Origin: Pomphorhynchus laevis
Taxonomy: Eukaryota; Acanthocephala; Palaeacanthocephala; Echinorhynchida; Pomphorhynchidae
Reading direction: 5' to 3'
Assembly (NCBI GenBank): GCA_012934845.2
Contig: WNNJ02003156.1
Span: 1 to 64,000 of the forward strand
Length of the DNA stretch: 64,000 bases
In this document: piece by piece, positions 10,560-20,985 of the stretch
How positions within the stretch are numbered: the stretch's first letter is position 1
Layout of the letters: each line of letters starts with the position of its first letter
The notes under the pieces: model-generated
The model's input: the letters and a program-made list of their open reading frames with translations, nothing else
What the model was told of the DNA's origin: nothing
Databases searched by the model: none
Made by a program: the position numbers and the translations under genes

Positions 10560-12105
10560 TCTTAAAGAAAGCATTTAGAACCAACGGAAGAGCTCATCTC
10601 TTTGCAAGAGGTCATTGATGTTGTTAAAAACTTCGCAATGGTAGGTCTTCTGGAGTAGACGAGATTCGACCTGCAGCAGCTTTAATAGCTCTCGACGTTA
10701 CTGGCATAAGTGGCTAAGACGGATCTTCAACTTTGCATTGAAGTCGGGTAAGGTTCCTAGTGAGTGGCGAACTGGAGTGGTTGTACCGATCTTTAAGAAA
10801 TGTGACCGAAGAGTGTGTTCCAATTATCGGGGCATTACTCTACTTAGATAAAGTGATAGGCTATTTGCTAGGATTCTTGAGTTAAAGATACGGCCTATAG
10901 TTGAGGGACAGTTGCAAGAGAAACAATGCGGCTTTCGTCCAGGTCGTGGAACTACGAATTAGCTTTTTTACTCTCTCAATTATTCTCGAACAGTCTTCGG
11001 AGTTAGCTCAACCGGTCTACATGTGCTTTGTAGATTTGGAGGAGGCGTTCGACCGAGTTCTGCGAGAGAGGTTGGGTGAAGTACAAAGGGAGTATGGATT
11101 ACAACACTATCTTCTGGTAGCTGTGACTTCTCTGTATGAACAAATATGAGTTGTGTTCGTGTTCTAGGTAGGAAGTCTGAATCATTTCTAGTATGTGTTG
11201 GGCTTCATCAGGGTTGTCCTTTGTCCCTTGTTCTGTTCCTTCTTTACATGGACAAAATTACGAGACGGGCTGCTCTGACGGATGTCGGTTTTCAGTACAG
11301 TTCAATCAGAATACCATCTCTGCTTTTTGAAGATGATATTGTCTTGTTGGCTTCTTATCCCGAGAACTTACAATGCCTACTAGATCGATGCACGATGGAA
11401 TTCCAAGCGACAGGGATGTTGTTTAGTACCTCTAAGACTGTCTCTATGTGTTCGCATCGGATTCAGGTGTCAATGCTAATCCGGATTACGGAAAAGGTTC
11501 TTACTGATATGGAGGATTTTAAGTATTTTGGGATATTGTTCTCGAGGGACTGCAGAAACATCAGGGAGATTGAGAAGCGGAAATGTTCAGCTAACGCAGC
11601 AATGCGTTATTTGTACAAGTATGTCGTATGGAAGCGGGAGTTAAGACTTCGGGCTAAACTTTTGGTTTACCCCGCAATCTTTGTTCCTATCTTAACCCAT
11701 GGTCATGAGTTTCGGGTTTTGACCGAAAGAATAATATCTCGGATACAGTCGATCGAAATGAGCTTCCTTCGCGGTGTGGCCGGTCTTAGTCTTAGAGATA
11801 AGATTAGGAATTCGGTCATTTGGGATGGACTTGGTGTAAAGTCGCTGCTTCTCCACATCGGAGAACGTCAGCTGAGGTGGCTAGGACACGTTCTGATGAT
11901 GTCTAGGGATCGCCTTCCTCGGAGCGTTTTTCAAGTCGTACTCTCTGGAAAGAGACCTCGAGGTAGACCAAAAACTGGCCGAAGACCGCCTTATGCTATC
12001 TGAAAGAAAACTCTGGTTTGTCGCCCAGGATCGCGATGTCTGGAGTAGTTTGGTTCGTGCACTGCCTCTACAACCCGACACCCGGACCAGTGGTTGACAT
12101 AAAAA
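10560..12105 (+). pseudogene. RTE/Rex-like LINE, RT through C-terminus, decayed
   Basis: Successive plus-strand pieces follow a single LINE ORF2: VPSEWRTGVVVPIFKKCDRR (10,750-10,810), QEKQCGFRPGRGTT (10,915-10,960), AQPVYMCFVDLEEAFDRV (motif A, ~11,010-11,060), VGLHQGCPLSLVLFLLYMDK (motif B), PSLLFEDDIVLLAS (motif C, FEDD in place of FADD), FKYFGILFSRDC, then LTHGHEFRVLTERIISRIQS and GKRPRGRPKTG. The long open piece is 11,146-12,003. The order and wording are close to RTE/Rex-type elements I know from fish. Several frameshifts and stops break the first half. It lies in the intron of the ligase gene, in the same orientation. Confidence 0.75.
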
Positions 12106-12689
12106 CTCTTGTATATTATTTGTTTTTTCTGGTCAAGAAATTGTTGTTGTTTCTTTCATACTGATTCCGCAGCGCTTACACTTTAGCATTCAATTATAGA
12201 GCAAAATAAATCCACCGAAAATCAAAGTAGTCGACATCACTGATCCTATTGTATCAACGGCAAATTATACATTGATTATACAACTATCACTTTAGTTTCC
12301 CTTACTGAGAAACAAGCAAAGTAGCGCAAATTTCTGAATTATTATTATCGATGATAAGCTATCCTAATTTAAATAGTTTTATTTTAATTGTGTTCTATAA
12401 TTCAAATGTTTTATAACTTAACATATTTTATAACTTAGAATTTTAATGAACCCCAATTTTATTTTAAAAATAAATTATAATTTTTAATAAAAATATTTGG
12501 ACAGTTATTTCTTGTTTCTGGTTTATTGTGCAATTTAAGTAACTTATTTTGGCAATAAACAACTTGGTTTAACGGTAAACATTTAAGCTAGGATGTAAAT
12601 ATTTTATGTTCATTTTTATAATATTTCAATTTTCTATAATTCAGATATTTTATAGGTTCAGATGTTTTATAAAGCAGTGCTTTTTGAAC

Positions 12690-12800
12690 AGATTAATAGA
12701 TAATGTCATTATTAGAATAAATATATGAAGTCATCAGGAGTAACTGCTGAGTATTCAGGTTTGATACCTATTAAAATTTACTACTAATGATAAGCAATTC
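12690..12800. repeat. Decayed copy of MITE-like repeat 1
   Basis: The sequence ATTATTAGAATAA and GTCATCAGGAGTAACTGCTG...TCAGGTTT matches the right half of the repeat best seen at 53,395-53,710. It is short and diverged, and sits just upstream of the intron acceptor. Confidence 0.5.
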
Positions 12801-12904
12801 TAATATTATCTTGACCTGAATATCTTCAAATTCAGAGTTTAATATAATATCACTTTATTACGATTTTAAATAACTTTATCACTCTTCTTTTCTGATGTGT
12901 TTAG

Positions 12905-13273
12905 CTAAAAGTTGGCATTGGGGTTAATTTGGGAAAACAAGGATTACCAAATGAATACAGGTCGATTGAGGATTTTCTAAATTTTACTCCTGATATTGCA
13001 ATGGCAGCTGCAATGATTATGAATAGATTTGAATATTGGTTTAACTATTTATGTGAAGATATGGACCATCTACTTTCTGAATATAAACGCAAATGGATTC
13101 ACAACGACCAGCAAGTTTATTTACCGAACAATGAATTAGCGGTAATTTGCGATGTGGATAACACCGGCTGCTTGATTGCGCGAAACAAAAACAGCGGTAT
13201 AAGGGTTACTCTATCTCCTGATTGTACCAGCATTACTGATACTACACATCTAATTCCTATTTATAAAAAATAA
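12905..13273 (+). CDS. Biotin-protein ligase copy 1, exon 2 (C-terminal part)
   Basis: This exon adds residues 195-316 and ends at TAA 13,271-13,273. It opens with LKVGIGVNLG, the GIGxN motif of the catalytic core, continues through a helical region (AAMIMNRFEYWFNYLCEDM) and finishes with a small beta domain (VICDVDNTGCLIARN...ITDTTHLIPIYKK) corresponding to the SH3-like C-terminal domain that contributes to the active site and carboxyl-carrier binding. The phase-0 junction with exon 1 preserves the expected KWPND...GIGxN spacing. An AATAAA-like hexamer overlaps the stop (13,268-13,274). Nothing in it is broken. Confidence 0.85.
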   Translation, partial: LKVGIGVNLGKQGLPNEYRSIEDFLNFTPDIAMAAAMIMNRFEYWFNYLCEDMDHLLSEYKRKWIHNDQQVYLPNNELAVICDVDNTGCLIARNKNSGIRVTLSPDCTSITDTTHLIPIYKK

Positions 13274-13329
13274 AATTATTTGCTGGTTGCGAGCGTTGTT
13301 ACTGTAAAACTTTTATCAACATTACCTTT

Positions 13330-13960
13330 TTTTATATGATATACTTACGCGGTCATTGTTACCATTGAAAATTTGATGACTATTTCTATTCTGCACGCTA
13401 CTTTAATCGATAAACAAGTTCGCTTCATTTCATCAGATGCAGACCTCATGAGCTACTGATCCAATACCTACTTTTCACGTTTTAGTCCATTTAATGTTGA
13501 CTGACGATCACTCGATTCGTCTGCTTTTTTACAATTAGATTGAATGAAATACTTTTCTTACATTTTGCAAATTTAATTGAAATCATTTCTGATTTTAAAT
13601 TAAATCAGCGTTGGTAATGGAAGGTTCTGTTTTCAATTCGAAAATCTACCTATTTTTGAAATTAATTACTTTTATAAAATTAATCATCTGTAGTTTGTTT
13701 CCTAATTTTAAGTTGATATACCTGTGCAGTCATTATTACTATTGACATTTTGATGACTTTTTTATCCTATACCCTACTTAGATCCTATCTAAAGGCCAAC
13801 AGCAGTACGCTACATTTCAGTATTGGTGTACCTCATCAGCTACTGATCCAATACCCATGATTCACGCTTCGGTTTTAATGTTAGATGACGAGCACTCTAC
13901 TCGTCTGCTTTATTGGCATTTGGATTTAATGAAATACTTATTTTATTAAATAAGTCTTTA
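13330..13960 (+). repeat. Two tandem copies of interspersed repeat A
   Basis: Copies at about 13,330-13,580 and 13,715-13,960 share GATATACxTxxGCxGTCATT, TTTGATGAC, CTACTGATCCAATACC and ACTCxxxTCGTCTGCTTT in the same order. Relatives occur at 52,205-52,500 (+) and 52,500-52,810 (-). No coding frame was seen. It may be a SINE or MITE; I find no clear tRNA-like promoter boxes. Confidence 0.6.
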
Positions 13961-14635
13961 ATCTAGGATGAATTATTTAATAAGTATTTATTTTATTAAA
14001 TAAGTCTTTTAAATTTTCTTATTATATCAAATTATATTCGACTAAAAGTATTTGGGTGATGTTATAATTCTGACTAAAGATTAGTCGTTTGATTAAAAAT
14101 CATCTATAAATTATTTAATTAATTCATAAAAGTTGATTTTTATTTTAATTTCAACTTAAATATAGTATAAAATACATATCCTCCGTTAACTGATCTAATC
14201 TGATTATAATATAATACTCATATATTAATATTAATATATTAATATTTATAATATTAACGCATAATTTTAAATTTATTTCAAAAATGAAAAAATAAAAATC
14301 TTTTGAACAATTAAAATTGTTTTTACTGTATTGCGTCATACTTAAAATATCTGTTTAATAAGGTTCTATATGGATAGGATCTTATTCAAATTCAGCAATA
14401 TTCAATAGTCAAGGTTTTGTACAAAGGTTAGGATGAAAATAATCGATCTAAATAATTATCGATGGATATTTATTCAATATGATGCATGTTGACTATAATG
14501 GCACACAATCATAATTTTGTAGCTGGGAAATCGTCGCCTGATGAACAATTAAATTTCAGAACTGGTCAAGAAAGATTTTCTTAATAAAAATGCATTACAA
14601 CGAAAGATTAAATAAAAACAGAGTTAATATTTAGT
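13961..14635. other. AT-rich stretch with repeat ends
   Basis: No gene was seen. The end of MITE-like repeat 1 (TAGTATAAAATAC...GTTAACTGATCTAATCTGAT) is recognisable near 14,162-14,205, and ATATTAATA dyads follow it. The rest is simple AT-rich sequence. Confidence 0.4.
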
Positions 14636-14870
14636 TTGAAGTGATCTTCCTTCACACTGTAAAAAACAGATTTTACGTGGCACATGCGTTTCGGCGCACG
14701 CTTACATGACCACAACAACAAAAGACAAAAATCTAAATCATGTCGAGAAGGTGGGTACGGGGGCGTTATTTGAATGTAATAAAGGAGAGAACGCGGCATA
14801 CGTCGAGATAGAGCTGATTCCGTCTCGTTAATAGAATAGTGTAGTCTTCTATAAGTCATTGCGGAAGGAT
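14636..14870 (-). mobile_element. L2-like LINE, 3' end only
   Basis: The minus strand matches the 3' end of the L2 copy at 23,245-26,045: coding end (LLYYIQITPPYPPSRHD in one frame), then a T-rich UTR and the tail hairpin at ~14,676-14,700 (GTGCGCCGAAACGCATGTGCC). It is a 5'-truncated copy of about 230 bp. Confidence 0.65.
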
Positions 14871-14989
14871 TAGACATCACCAGCAAACAGAAACTTGCAA
14901 GCAGAAATACACAAATTAGAATTATAATGTATACCAATTATCTAGTAATTCTAAGTTCAGATATTGTTGATTTTACATCAAGCTATGAA

Positions 14990-15286
14990 TCAGTTACAAC
15001 AATCAAATCAGCTAACTGAGATAATAATAAAATAAATAATTGTTATAAGATTTTTTATAATTTAAATCAAGGTAAAATAAAAAAATTGAAATTTAAAATA
15101 AAAGTCATTTTTATGAATTGACTAATAAATAACAGACGTTGTATCAGAATAAGAATTAGAGGTCATCAGGAGGAACTGCTATGCTATCAGGTTTCGGCCC
15201 CTAACTGTTCTACCCAACATAGCATCGAGGCCAAATACATGCTAATGATGTACTTCCTCTGAAATAACTATCTAGTATCTTATTCT
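14990..15286 (-). repeat. MITE-like repeat 1, left part, split by a LINE
   Basis: This begins with AATCAAATCAGCTAACTGAG, has ATAAATAACxxxxGTTGTAT, GGAACTGCTATGCTATCAGG and ACCCAACATAGCA blocks, and stops abruptly at TATTCT (15,281-15,286). The repeat resumes at 17,594 with TATTCTAATACAAAGTATAT. The L2-like LINE between them split the element, with TATTCT as the target-site duplication. Confidence 0.7.
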
Positions 15287-17593
15287 TTCCCCATATATAT
15301 CGTCCATGGAAACAACTTGATCTAAATAACTTGCGTATAAACCTTCTCTCGTCCCCACTCCTAATTTTTGCCGCCTTTACTAACACTTCACTTGACGACT
15401 TAACCAACATGTACAGCACTGAACTTATTGGCATACTCGATATGATTTTGCCGTTCAAACAATGTACGCCTCGCCGTCAGTCAGGAGCGCCCTGGTTCGA
15501 TAGCGATTGCCAAAGAGCCAAGCGCTCCTTACGACACCTTCACCGAATGCACTCAAGATTCCGTCGTCGTAATATCACCGAGCTATTAAACTCATCTTAC
15601 TCAGAATACCTCGAATTTCGTCGCAAATACCGATATCTTTTGAACTCAAAATGCTCCTCATACTGGCACAGCAAAACATCTTTGCGTGACAATAATCAAT
15701 ACGCGTGGAAATCCATTAATAACCTTTTGGGTAGAAACAAATCCGTCACGTCTATCTCTATCACTTCCAACCAATTCGCATCTCATTTGCAACGCAAAAT
15801 AGCTCGAACTTTGACCTCAATCCACGTACCATTATCTTCTAGTTTCTCCTACCTTGCCCCATATCATACTGAACTGTTTCACTTTTCACTTTTATCTATC
15901 GAAAGCGTATCTGATGCCCTAGCACGATTACCCAATTCAACCTCTCCTCTCGATCATGTTCCAACATACATTCTAAAGTTACTTAGTGACACCATCAGCC
16001 CTTATCTCACAAGTGTCTTCAACATGTCTATCCATTTATCACACTACCCTTCGTCGTTCAAACATGTCATAGTTCGCCCATTATTAAAGAAGCATCATCT
16101 TGATCCAAGTTCCGCCTCCTCCTATAGACCAATATCAAACCTTCCGACCATCTCAAAACTTTTCGAGCGTCTCATCCTCAGACAGGTAAGCAACTACATA
16201 TCATCAAATTCTATGTTTCCACCTTTTCAATCAGCATATCGACCACAACATTCTACTATGACCGCATGCACAAAACTCTCCAATGATCTACTTCTTGCTC
16301 TTGACAAACATCTAGTAAGCCTTGTAATTTCACTTGATTTATCCTCCGCCTTTGATGTAGTTGATCACACTATACTTCTCTCATGTCTCAAACAACGTTA
16401 CTGCTTCTCGTCTCATGTCATTTCTTGGTTCAAATCCTACCTCTCAAATCGCTCTTATCACGTAGTCTCCAACTCCAACTCTTCTGCGCCGGTTCCTCTC
16501 AGCTGCGGTGTACCACAAGGATCCGTTCTAGGGCCACTTCTTTTCACCCTTCTTCTTGGTGATTTATCTTCCATCGTGGTCCCTTTCGGCTTTGAAGTTA
16601 TTCAGTACGCTGACGATATAGTAATCTATGCATCATGCACACTTACATCTGCATCCAACCTCGCTTCTGATGCATCGTCTGGCCTCTCTGCTATTCACGC
16701 ATATCTTTGTGTAATCCGTATGTTTTTAAACAACGAGAAATCTAACATGATGTGGATAACACCGCGCCACTCTTACACCCTCGATTTTCCAGTATGCATA
16801 CACAATTTCCGTCTACCAGAAGTGACTATCATGACAATCCTCGGTGTCCCTTTTGACAATAATCTCTCGTTTCTGCCTTTTATTCGTAGCAAGATCAGTT
16901 CATGCTCCCTCATCCTCCGTGACATTCGAAGTGTCCGTAGAAACCTCGACGTCAAATCGACAGCTATTTTAATCTCCAGCCTTTTCATGCCTCATCTATA
17001 ATATTGCTTAGGTCTTCTCGTAAACTGTCCAACATATCAATTTCACTATCTACAAAGGATTCTACACATGGCTGCTAGGGTCATCTTCCGCCTTCGCAAG
17101 TACGACCACATCTCCAACACCCTCCGCATCCTTAACTGGCTCGACATTCCGAGCCGCATAACCTCTCAAATTCTCACACTTGCATGGCAAATCAAATTCC
17201 GGCACAACCCTCCTTATCTATATCTTCCTGATAGCGCATCCAATATGACGACTGGTCTCTCCCTAAGAAGTCATCGCTCCTACTCGCTTTTCGTCCCCCG
17301 TCACAACGGTAATCACGGATATCGTGCGTTCACCATCGCTGCACCACGCCTTTGGAACAAACTTCCTCGAGACACAAAATCATTGACGTCGCTTAAACAC
17401 TTCAAAACTTCCTTGATCGCCATACTTCTTGCAAACGAACTAAAATAACACTTTCAGCCGCAATCAATTCAATAACTCTACATACAAGTTCAAACACTCA
17501 TCGGACGTAAACTTGTCTTTTAATTTTTATAGTGGGCCTGTAAATGGTTCTATTTTACCATAACGGCCACTCTAAATAAATTCTATTATATTC
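15287..17593 (+). mobile_element. L2-clade LINE (lineage B), 5'-truncated, inserted in a MITE
   Basis: The insert is bounded by TATTCT on both sides. It starts within the endonuclease/RT linker, carries most of ORF2, and ends with a 3' hairpin (17,533-17,570, GTGGGCC...GGCCAC) and the tail CTAAATAAATTCTATTATAT. The same stem plus TAAATAAATT tail design occurs in the other L2 copies here, although the sequences differ. Confidence 0.8.
15331..17448 (+). pseudogene. L2-like LINE ORF2: linker, reverse transcriptase, C-terminus; one in-frame stop
   Basis: The frame opens in the linker (RRQSGAPWFDSDCQRAKR), then shows RT blocks in order: VRPLLKKHHLDP and YRPISNLPTISKLFERL (fingers), LDLSSAFDVVDHTILL (motif A), GVPQGSVLGPLLFTLLLGDL (motif B), QYADDIVIYAS (motif C, intact YADD), LNNEKSNMMWI (motif D). 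The C-terminus (17,068-17,448) has the conserved HMAARVIFRLRKYDH and AFTIAAPRLWNKLPRDT blocks. The only break seen is TAA at 16,999, where relatives have Asp (HL*YCLG versus RLDYCLS). The endonuclease and ORF1 are missing through 5' truncation. RT activity residues are present, so the copy is fairly young. Confidence 0.85.
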
Positions 17594-17760
17594 TATTCTA
17601 ATACAAAGTATATTATTTATTATCCATCCATAAAAATTTGCCACTTAAGAGTTTAAATTTATTCTTTATATTATTGTGTTGATTTATATATTTTACTATT
17701 TTCTGTTTGATGGTTATTTTTATAGTAACCTAGTTTAAAATATGTATCTATTAAATTATT
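17594..17760 (-). repeat. MITE-like repeat 1, right part
   Basis: TATTCTAATACAAAGTATAT and ATTATTTATTATCC continue the repeat interrupted at 15,286. It matches the left terminus of the copy at 53,395 in inverted sense. It grades into AT-rich sequence after about 17,660. Confidence 0.65.
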
Positions 17761-17840
17761 TAAATGATTTTGAAGAAAGCCAATATCATTACATATTGTT
17801 GCAATTCTTAAAATTTCGATATTTAATGTATTATATTATA

Positions 17841-18400
17841 TTATATATTATATGGTATGCATGAATGCTCATGCAAAAATATGTTTCTTGTAAATTTAAA
17901 TATGTCATCTTTACGATATAAATTAATAGTAGTTTTAGTTAATGTTAATTTAATGTTCATATCTAGATATACACCTTCTTTATCATTAATATTGGTTTTG
18001 TTAAGAATAAGGCTTTCTGGATAAATGTGCTCACTAATTGAATAAAAATTATTAGAATTAAATACACATATATCATCAATGTATCGAAACATATATTTCA
18101 TATATTTATATTGTTTAGATTTAGTTTTTACACAGTTATGAACAAATTACTATATAATTTATAGTAATTCATAATTATTAATTTATCCTCTACCCAACAA
18201 TAATTACATATTATTGTTTCATATTATTACACAGTTGTGAACAAATTCATATTCTATAAAGCTTAAAAACAAGTCAGCTATAATTGGGCTACTATTACCT
18301 CTCATTGGAACACCTTTTACTTGTCTAAATATAGATGTCCCTATATTTAAATAATTTTGATTTATATATTTGTATAACGGACAATATGATAAAAACTAAA
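17841..18400 (-). pseudogene. Penelope-like element RT fragment
   Basis: Reading right to left, QVKGVPMRGNSSPIIADLFL (18,260-18,340, RT motif B) is followed by FRYIDDICVFN (18,060-18,090, motif C) and then YLDMNIKLTL and LYRKDDIFKF. The combination of a PMxGNxSP block, a [YF]xDD with Ile and the downstream YLD...Y.K.D.F pattern is that of Penelope-like RTs, not LINEs. Frames change between motif B and motif C and both flanks are AT-rich. A GIY-YIG partner domain is not present here, but separate GIY-YIG ends occur at 61.5-62.8 kb. Confidence 0.7.
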
Positions 18401-18419
18401 TTTATGAAATTCAAATTAG

Positions 18420-19430
18420 ATGAATTAATTATGAAATAATTCAATTAGATGGCAAAATTTCATATGAAAATTGTATAGTTGAATATACCAAATCATACAA
18501 GTACTTTGAAGTTTACAACTTGCTGGTCATTTGAAAATCATATGAAAAATAAGCGTGTCCAAATACTGACTATCTCTTAATAGGCAAATATTATTCTTTA
18601 ATATAATTATGGAACCAATCATAACCTTTGGTTTAGATGTTATTTGTGATCATTTTAGCGAACGACTTTGAACTCTGGACGGAGCTTAATGGAATTGCTA
18701 TTTATCTGCCTAAGAATATCATCTAATATCTCGTATATCTTACTTCGGCTGTTAACAGATGATAAATCCATTTTAGAACATTCGCGCAGGAGAAAATATG
18801 AAACGAGCAATATATTTTGAGAATATCAAATATGAGAATACAAGATTTTTCAGTTGATGAAGAATTTCTAGCCTTACCAGCTATGCAACAATTCTGAAAT
18901 GAATCTAATAGCAAAAACGACATTTAACACGCCGAGTATCGATACACGGATATCATAATAAACTGTCTATTCGGCCCTAAGATTCACAACAGACAAATAA
19001 ACTATTTGCCTGTTGAATATTCAAGAAATTTATCTTTAGTTTGCTACATACATTAAAATGTAAAAATATTTGGGTCAAAGGGCCGTCGTATTTAGATGTT
19101 TAGATATGAGTTTATCACAATTATTTGATTTTGAAAAATATTATTGATTTGGTTTACTCAATTAAATATTTTCTTACGGCATTTGCGTTAATGAGCTCTT
19201 ATTATTATGTGGCTTGGGTATATTATTCCCAAGAACCTTAGTTCACTTAATATTGCGATTTCTTATATGTTATGGTATGGTTTGTGTAAATATGCTTGTC
19301 AATTTATTTGTGCAGCATCGAAAGATGCCACGCTGAACTTGTAATAAAATATCTCGGAATATTAATAAATGAACATTAATTTCAGGCTCAAGCTATTATG
19401 CAGGCTTAAAATGATTCAGTCTTGTATCTC
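18420..19430. other. AT-rich stretch, nothing recognised
   Basis: Simple AT-rich sequence with one open minus-strand frame at 18,723-18,923 (66 codons) that resembles nothing I know. I do not call it a gene. Confidence 0.4.
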
Positions 19431-19439
19431 TATTATGGG

Positions 19440-20072
19440 TACTTTTCGATATCCCTATCCTATGATCAACCTTACTCAATTCTTCACTCTGTTCATTTCC
19501 ACTTTACAATCTTTCTCCCGATGATCTCTGCGTTCTGTTTGATTCTGAACTTACGTCGATCCTCAATAACTTTCTGCCTAGTCGACTCCGACGTTTTCAG
19601 CGCTTGCCCATGCTCCCTAGTACGATTCCGACTGTTGTATTTCTAAACGTCGGCTCTGTCACTCTTTTCGTATGTATAATCGCTTTCTTAAACGTTCTCC
19701 CAACTCACTCCCTCAAAATCTCCGTGATTCCTACTTTTCTCTTCGCCGTTCACATCTTATTCTTAAAGGTACTAAACGTACTATCTTTTGGCGAAATCAA
19801 CTCGAGTCATCTTCCAACTCTAAATCTCATTGGAAAATCTTAAACTCAATTCTTTCACGATCATCTACTCCTTGTAATGTAAATCCTGATGAATTTTCTT
19901 CTTATCTACAAACTAAGCTACCTAATTTACTTTCCCTACTACCCATAGACACCTTGTACCCACTCTTCTCTTATAATACTTCCTTCCTAGAGCTATTCCA
20001 ACTTCTTCCCGTTTCGTCTGATGAAGTTTCTTTGGTTATTCTGTCATTACATTATAAAACCTCTTCTTCTGA
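19440..20072 (+). pseudogene. L2-like LINE fragment (linker region), truncated on both sides
   Basis: The plus strand matches the linker/early RT part of the neighbouring L2 at 20,945: LSPDD, FDSELTSILNN, FLKRSPNSLP, NSKSHWKILNSILSRSSTPC, DEFSSYLQTK. It stops inside LSLHYKTSSSD at about 20,072, where the ORF1-type sequence of the next copy begins. The last ~250 bp are almost identical to 22,120-22,360, including private variants (LYPLFSYNTSFLELFQ) not shared with the copy at 36.9 kb. The first part is shifted in frame. Confidence 0.75.
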
Positions 20073-20985
20073 CCTCCTGTTTCATATTCCTCCCCCAATC
20101 TAAATAAATCTCAAACTTCTTTATTATCTTCACGTACTTCTTACTCGACCTCCCCCGTATCACTTCTCAATAATTTACATCCTTCCATCAAAATCATTTC
20201 CAGTAACATTTCCGATCAAGTGATTCAACACTCCATTCCTGTCACTCATGCCCCAACCTATCTTAATTCTCCTTACTCTACCTCCCACGTAACACTTCCA
20301 AATAATTTACATCCTTCATTTAAAATCATCTCCAGTCACATCTCTGATCAATCGATTCAACACCCCGCTCCTGTCACACTTGCTCCAACCAATATTAATT
20401 CTCTATCAAGCACCCCTGTCATTTCCACTTCTATCTACTCATCTGCCTCGACTCCTAACAGCTCTGTCCGTCCACCACTTCCAGGAAATCGTTTTCCTTC
20501 GCGCGATCGCTGTATAATCATATCAAACTTAAAGCTTTCCGAATCTGCTTCTCCACAATCTCGCCTCGATGATGATGTATCTGCTTTCAGGTCTATCCTA
20601 GCAACCATTCTTCCTGATGATAACCCATCCCTCTTCAATAATATCGATCCTGTATCCTTTATTCGTTTAAACAAATCCACTAAATCAAATCATCTCAGTC
20701 CTCCACTCTTAAAAATCGTTTTCCGACATAGTTCACATGCCTCTTCTGTACTCTCCCAACGTTTTAAACTTCTTACCACTTCATCTACTTGCCGTATCTT
20801 TCCTGACCGCTCCCCTTCTGATATTGCCCAGCTCAATTTAGCTCGCATTGAGAAATATCGACGTGAAACAAACGGCGAGTCATCCTTATCTATACGTTAA
20901 ATCAACGGAAATTTTCACGTTGTACACACAAGGTCAAAAATTCGATGGCGTCCCATCTCTCTTCCTTGTCTTGTTCGCTAGTCAA
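20073..20985 (+). pseudogene. L2-like LINE ORF1 (RRM-like nucleic-acid-binding protein)
   Basis: The open frame 20,220-20,900 encodes a Ser/Thr/Pro-rich N-terminus followed by a conserved domain: FPSRDRCIIISNLKLSES, RLDDDVSAFRSILATIL, PVSFIRLNKS, PPLLKIVFRHSSHASSVLSQ, RIFPDRSPSDIAQLN and RRETNGESSLSIR. This is the LINE ORF1 domain that binds element RNA (RRM-like fold in related elements). TAA at 20,898 interrupts it where other copies have Lys (SIRKING). After it the frame runs on to TAG near 20,980, overlapping the start of ORF2 at 20,945 by about 35 bp in another frame. The 5' start is not determined. Confidence 0.7.

Larger units (their letters stand above)
7671..12904 (+). other. Phase-0 intron of biotin ligase gene 1 (5.2 kb)
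   Basis: The donor is GTGAGT at 7,671-7,676; the acceptor is TTTAG ending at 12,904 after a short pyrimidine tract (CTCTTCTTTTCTGATGTGTTTAG). Joining the exons restores KVGIGVNLG, the strongly conserved GIGxN motif that follows KWPND in this enzyme family, which is the evidence for the intron. The intron holds an inverted-repeat element (7.9-8.3 kb), a CR1-like RT fragment, a Ty3/gypsy-like fossil, two RTE-like LINE pieces and a decayed MITE copy. The stretch 12,110-12,690 is AT-rich with nothing recognised. Confidence 0.8.

Noticed and set aside
18723-18923. 66-codon minus-strand frame considered as a host exon
   Set aside because: No splice signals or recognisable motifs; frames of this length are expected by chance over 64 kb.
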